From contig CACNIK010000002.1 in assembly GCA_902620525.1 (NCBI GenBank), forward strand, positions 124,001-188,000: a DNA stretch of 64,000 bases. The letters run 5' to 3'. The translations under genes and the position numbers were made by a program. Positions 61,532 through 64,000 of this stretch are shown in pieces. Origin of the DNA: an uncultured Pelagibacteraceae bacterium. GTDB taxonomy: Bacteria > Pseudomonadota > Alphaproteobacteria > Pelagibacterales > Pelagibacteraceae. Under the pieces are notes generated by a model. The model was not told the origin of the DNA. It was given only the letters and a program-made list of their open reading frames with translations, and did not search any database. The stretch's first letter is position 1. Each line of letters opens with the position of its first letter.

Positions 61532-61560
61532 TAAGCATTTGTAAAAAAAGAGAGGGATTT

Positions 61561-61902
61561 TTGAGAAAAATTTTAATTAGCTTGTTGCTAACTTTATTTG
61601 TTTCTGGCTGCGCTGAGACTATGGCTTTGTTAGGTCCAGCATCTACATCACTAGGTGGTGGAAACTTAGCCCAATCAGCTGTTTCAACAGCAGTAAATTA
61701 TGGCGTAAAGAAACAAACAGGTAAAAGTCCAATGGAACATGCAATTGCTTATGCAGAGAAACATAATCCAGAAAGAAAAAAAGTAAAATGTGTTAATTTT
61801 CTTGAAATCACAGAAACTGAAGTTTGCTCTCTACTTAAGAAAAGAGTTTCTGAGTTAAGAAGAAAAATAGACGTCAATTCTAAAATTAAGATTTTAGATT
61901 AA
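61561..61902 (+). CDS. small putative lipoprotein of unknown function
   Basis: TTG start; signal peptide with lipobox LFVSGC; 113 aa. Confidence 0.65.
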   Translation: MRKILISLLLTLFVSGCAETMALLGPASTSLGGGNLAQSAVSTAVNYGVKKQTGKSPMEHAIAYAEKHNPERKKVKCVNFLEITETEVCSLLKKRVSELRRKIDVNSKIKILD

Positions 61903-61941
61903 TTCACTGGCTGACATTAAATTTTTTTGGTACCTTAGGTT

Positions 61942-63192
61942 GTGAAAAAAAAATATTCAATTACAAGCTTAATTAAAAATTCACTTTCAGATAACGAAAA
62001 TTGGGGAAAAATGTGGAGAAACCCCAATCCAAAAAAACATTACGATGTTATTATAGTTGGAGGCGGCGGACATGGTCTAGGTACTGCTTACTATCTTGCT
62101 AAACATCATGGGATAAAAAATATTGCGGTCATAGAAAAAGGTTGGTTGGGTAGTGGAAACACAGGACGTAATACTACGATCATTAGATCTAATTACTTAT
62201 GGGATGAAAGTGCAAATCTGTATGACCATGCGGTTAAATTATGGGAAAATTTATCTGAAGATTTAAACTACAATATGATGTTTAGCCAAAGGGGAGTTTT
62301 AAATTTAGCGCATAACGAACATGATATTAAAGAAATTAAAAGAAGGGTATCTGCTAATAGACTAAATGGTTTGGATACTATGTGGTTGGATAAAAACGAA
62401 GTTAAAGATTTAGTTCCTATCATGAATACAGACAATTTAAGATATCCAGTTCTTGGAGCGGCATATCAACCACGAGGAGGAGTGGCCAGACATGATGCTG
62501 TTGCTTGGGGATATGCTATGAGAGCTGATGAATTGGGAGTAGATATAATTCAAAACTGTGAAGTAAAAGGAATTAAAACTGATAATTATAAAGTAGAAGG
62601 AGTTGAAACAACAAAAGGTTTTATCAAATCAAGTAAAATTGGTGTCGTAGCTTCTGGACACACAAGTGTACTTGCAGCAACAGCAGGAGTAAGGTTGCCA
62701 TTACAAAGTAGACCTTTGCAAGCTTTAGTTTCTGAACCAATTAAACCAGTTATAAATACAGTAGTTATGTCAAATGCTGTACATGCTTATGTAAGTCAAT
62801 CTGACAAGGGAGAATTAGTAATTGGAGCTGGTACAGATGGTTACAATTCTTTCACTCAAAGAGGTGGTTATGATGTAATCGAAGAAACTGTTAGAGCAAT
62901 TGTTGAGTTGTATCCAATTTTTGGAAAAATGAAAATGTTAAGACAATGGGGAGGTATAGTAGACATTTGTCCGGACGCAAGTCCAATTATAAGCAAATGT
63001 GATGTTGAAGGTTTATATTTTAATTGCGGTTGGGGAACTGGTGGCTTTAAAGCTACCCCTGGAAGCGCAAATGTATTTGCGCACACAATTGCAAAAGATG
63101 AACCACATAAAATAAATGCTCCATTTGCTTTAAGTAGATTTTCTGACGGAAGATTAATAGATGAGCATGGCGCTGCAGCTGTTGCACACTAG
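61942..63192 (+). CDS. soxB: sarcosine oxidase beta subunit
   Basis: FAD-binding [52 protein letters not shown]; followed by soxD and soxA; GTG start. Confidence 0.95.
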   Translation: MKKKYSITSLIKNSLSDNENWGKMWRNPNPKKHYDVIIVGGGGHGLGTAYYLAKHHGIKNIAVIEKGWLGSGNTGRNTTIIRSNYLWDESANLYDHAVKLWENLSEDLNYNMMFSQRGVLNLAHNEHDIKEIKRRVSANRLNGLDTMWLDKNEVKDLVPIMNTDNLRYPVLGAAYQPRGGVARHDAVAWGYAMRADELGVDIIQNCEVKGIKTDNYKVEGVETTKGFIKSSKIGVVASGHTSVLAATAGVRLPLQSRPLQALVSEPIKPVINTVVMSNAVHAYVSQSDKGELVIGAGTDGYNSFTQRGGYDVIEETVRAIVELYPIFGKMKMLRQWGGIVDICPDASPIISKCDVEGLYFNCGWGTGGFKATPGSANVFAHTIAKDEPHKINAPFALSRFSDGRLIDEHGAAAVAH

Positions 63193-63194
63193 TC

Positions 63195-63545
63195 ATGATT
63201 TTAATTAAATGTCCATATTGTGGTGAAAGAGATCAATCAGAATTTTCCAATGGTGGGGAAGCTCACGTAATTCGTCCCAAAAATCCAGAAAGTTTATCAG
63301 ATAAAGATTGGGGAGAATATGTTTTCTATAGAAACAACCCTAAAGGAATTTTTTATGAGAGATGGGTTCATTCTCATGGATGTAAAAAATGGTTTAATGC
63401 AGTGAGAAACACATCTACCGATCAAATATTGAGGGTTTATAAAGTGAATGAAAAAAGGCCAGATCTAAGTGATTTTAAAAATACTTTAAAATCACCTTCT
63501 GGTGAACCATTAGTAGGATCAGGAAATTTTGCAGTAAAGAAGTAA
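63195..63545 (+). CDS. soxD: sarcosine oxidase delta subunit
   Basis: MILIKCPYCGERDQSEFSNGGEAHVIRP...ERWVHSHGCKKWFNAVRNT. Confidence 0.95.
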   Translation: MILIKCPYCGERDQSEFSNGGEAHVIRPKNPESLSDKDWGEYVFYRNNPKGIFYERWVHSHGCKKWFNAVRNTSTDQILRVYKVNEKRPDLSDFKNTLKSPSGEPLVGSGNFAVKK

Positions 63546-63548
63546 AGT

Positions 63549-64000
63549 ATGTCAGCTATAAATAATAACTGTGAATATATCTCAAAAAGACTAATTAAAA
63601 TTACCTTTGATGGTAAAACTTATGAAGCTTATGAGGGTGATACTATTGCCTCTGCACTTTTAAGAAATAACATCAGATTAGTTGGTAGAAGTTTTAAATA
63701 TCATAGACCTAGAGGAATATATACTTGTGGAATTGAAGAGCCTAATGCGTTGGTTCAGATAATAAGTGAACATAATGAGCCTAACACTCGAGCAACGATT
63801 AAACGAGTTTATGATGGAATGGAGATTACAAGCCAAAATCGATGGCCTTCCTTGAGATATGACTTTGGAGCAATCAATAACATTCTTTCACCAATATTCT
63901 CAGCTGGCTTTTATTACAAAACTTTTATGGGTCCAAAAGGTTTTTGGAAAAATCTTTATGAACCTTTGATAAGACGTTCAGCTGGATTAGGCAAACCACC
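63549..64000 (+). CDS. soxA: sarcosine oxidase alpha subunit (partial, runs off window)
   Basis: ATG at 63549: MSAINNNCEYISKRLIKITFDGKTYEAYEGDTIASALLRNNIRLVGRSFKYHRPRGIYTCGIEEPNALVQ. Confidence 0.93.
   Translation, partial: MSAINNNCEYISKRLIKITFDGKTYEAYEGDTIASALLRNNIRLVGRSFKYHRPRGIYTCGIEEPNALVQIISEHNEPNTRATIKRVYDGMEITSQNRWPSLRYDFGAINNILSPIFSAGFYYKTFMGPKGFWKNLYEPLIRRSAGLGKP

Overview
This 64 kb, AT-rich, densely packed window looks like a SAR11/Pelagibacter-type alphaproteobacterial chromosome. The lineage is inferred from gene order, streamlining, protein sequences and a permuted tmRNA; no search was run. From left to right it carries: carB (partial) and carA; GatB/YqeY-dnaG-rpoD; a CAU tRNA; a methyltransferase; mlaC/mlaA; an AmpD-like amidase; RNase P RNA; a complete dcw division/cell-wall cluster (mraZ-ftsZ-rsmH-ftsL-ftsI-murE::murF-mraY-murD-ftsW-murG-murC-murB-ddl-ftsQ-ftsA-lpxC); bamD-ligA; pepP, uvrD, fumC; a small accessory region of tiny ORFs beside a two-piece tmRNA gene; thyX, mrp; hflK-hflC-DUF2065-degP-miaA; ilvB-ilvH-ilvC-leuA; mreB-mreC-mreD-mrdA-rodA-bactofilin; a FAD oxidase/EamA/hydroxyacid dehydrogenase group; and the sarcosine oxidase genes soxB-soxD-soxA (partial). 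The most notable observations are: (1) a two-piece tmRNA on the minus strand (about 40.62-40.88 kb) whose 3' coding-piece sequence recurs as two displaced 22-25 nt copies at 39.00 and 39.28 kb, the signature of stacked att-type insertions carrying very small unknown ORFs and no integrase; (2) an FtsA positional homologue in which all three nucleotide-binding motifs appear eroded while a C-terminal amphipathic tail remains; (3) ftsZ moved away from ftsA to a position between mraZ and rsmH; (4) three TCCCA boxes at exact 10-bp spacing overlapping a sigma70-like promoter upstream of mraZ, matching the MraZ operator pattern; (5) a single-ORF MurE-MurF fusion.
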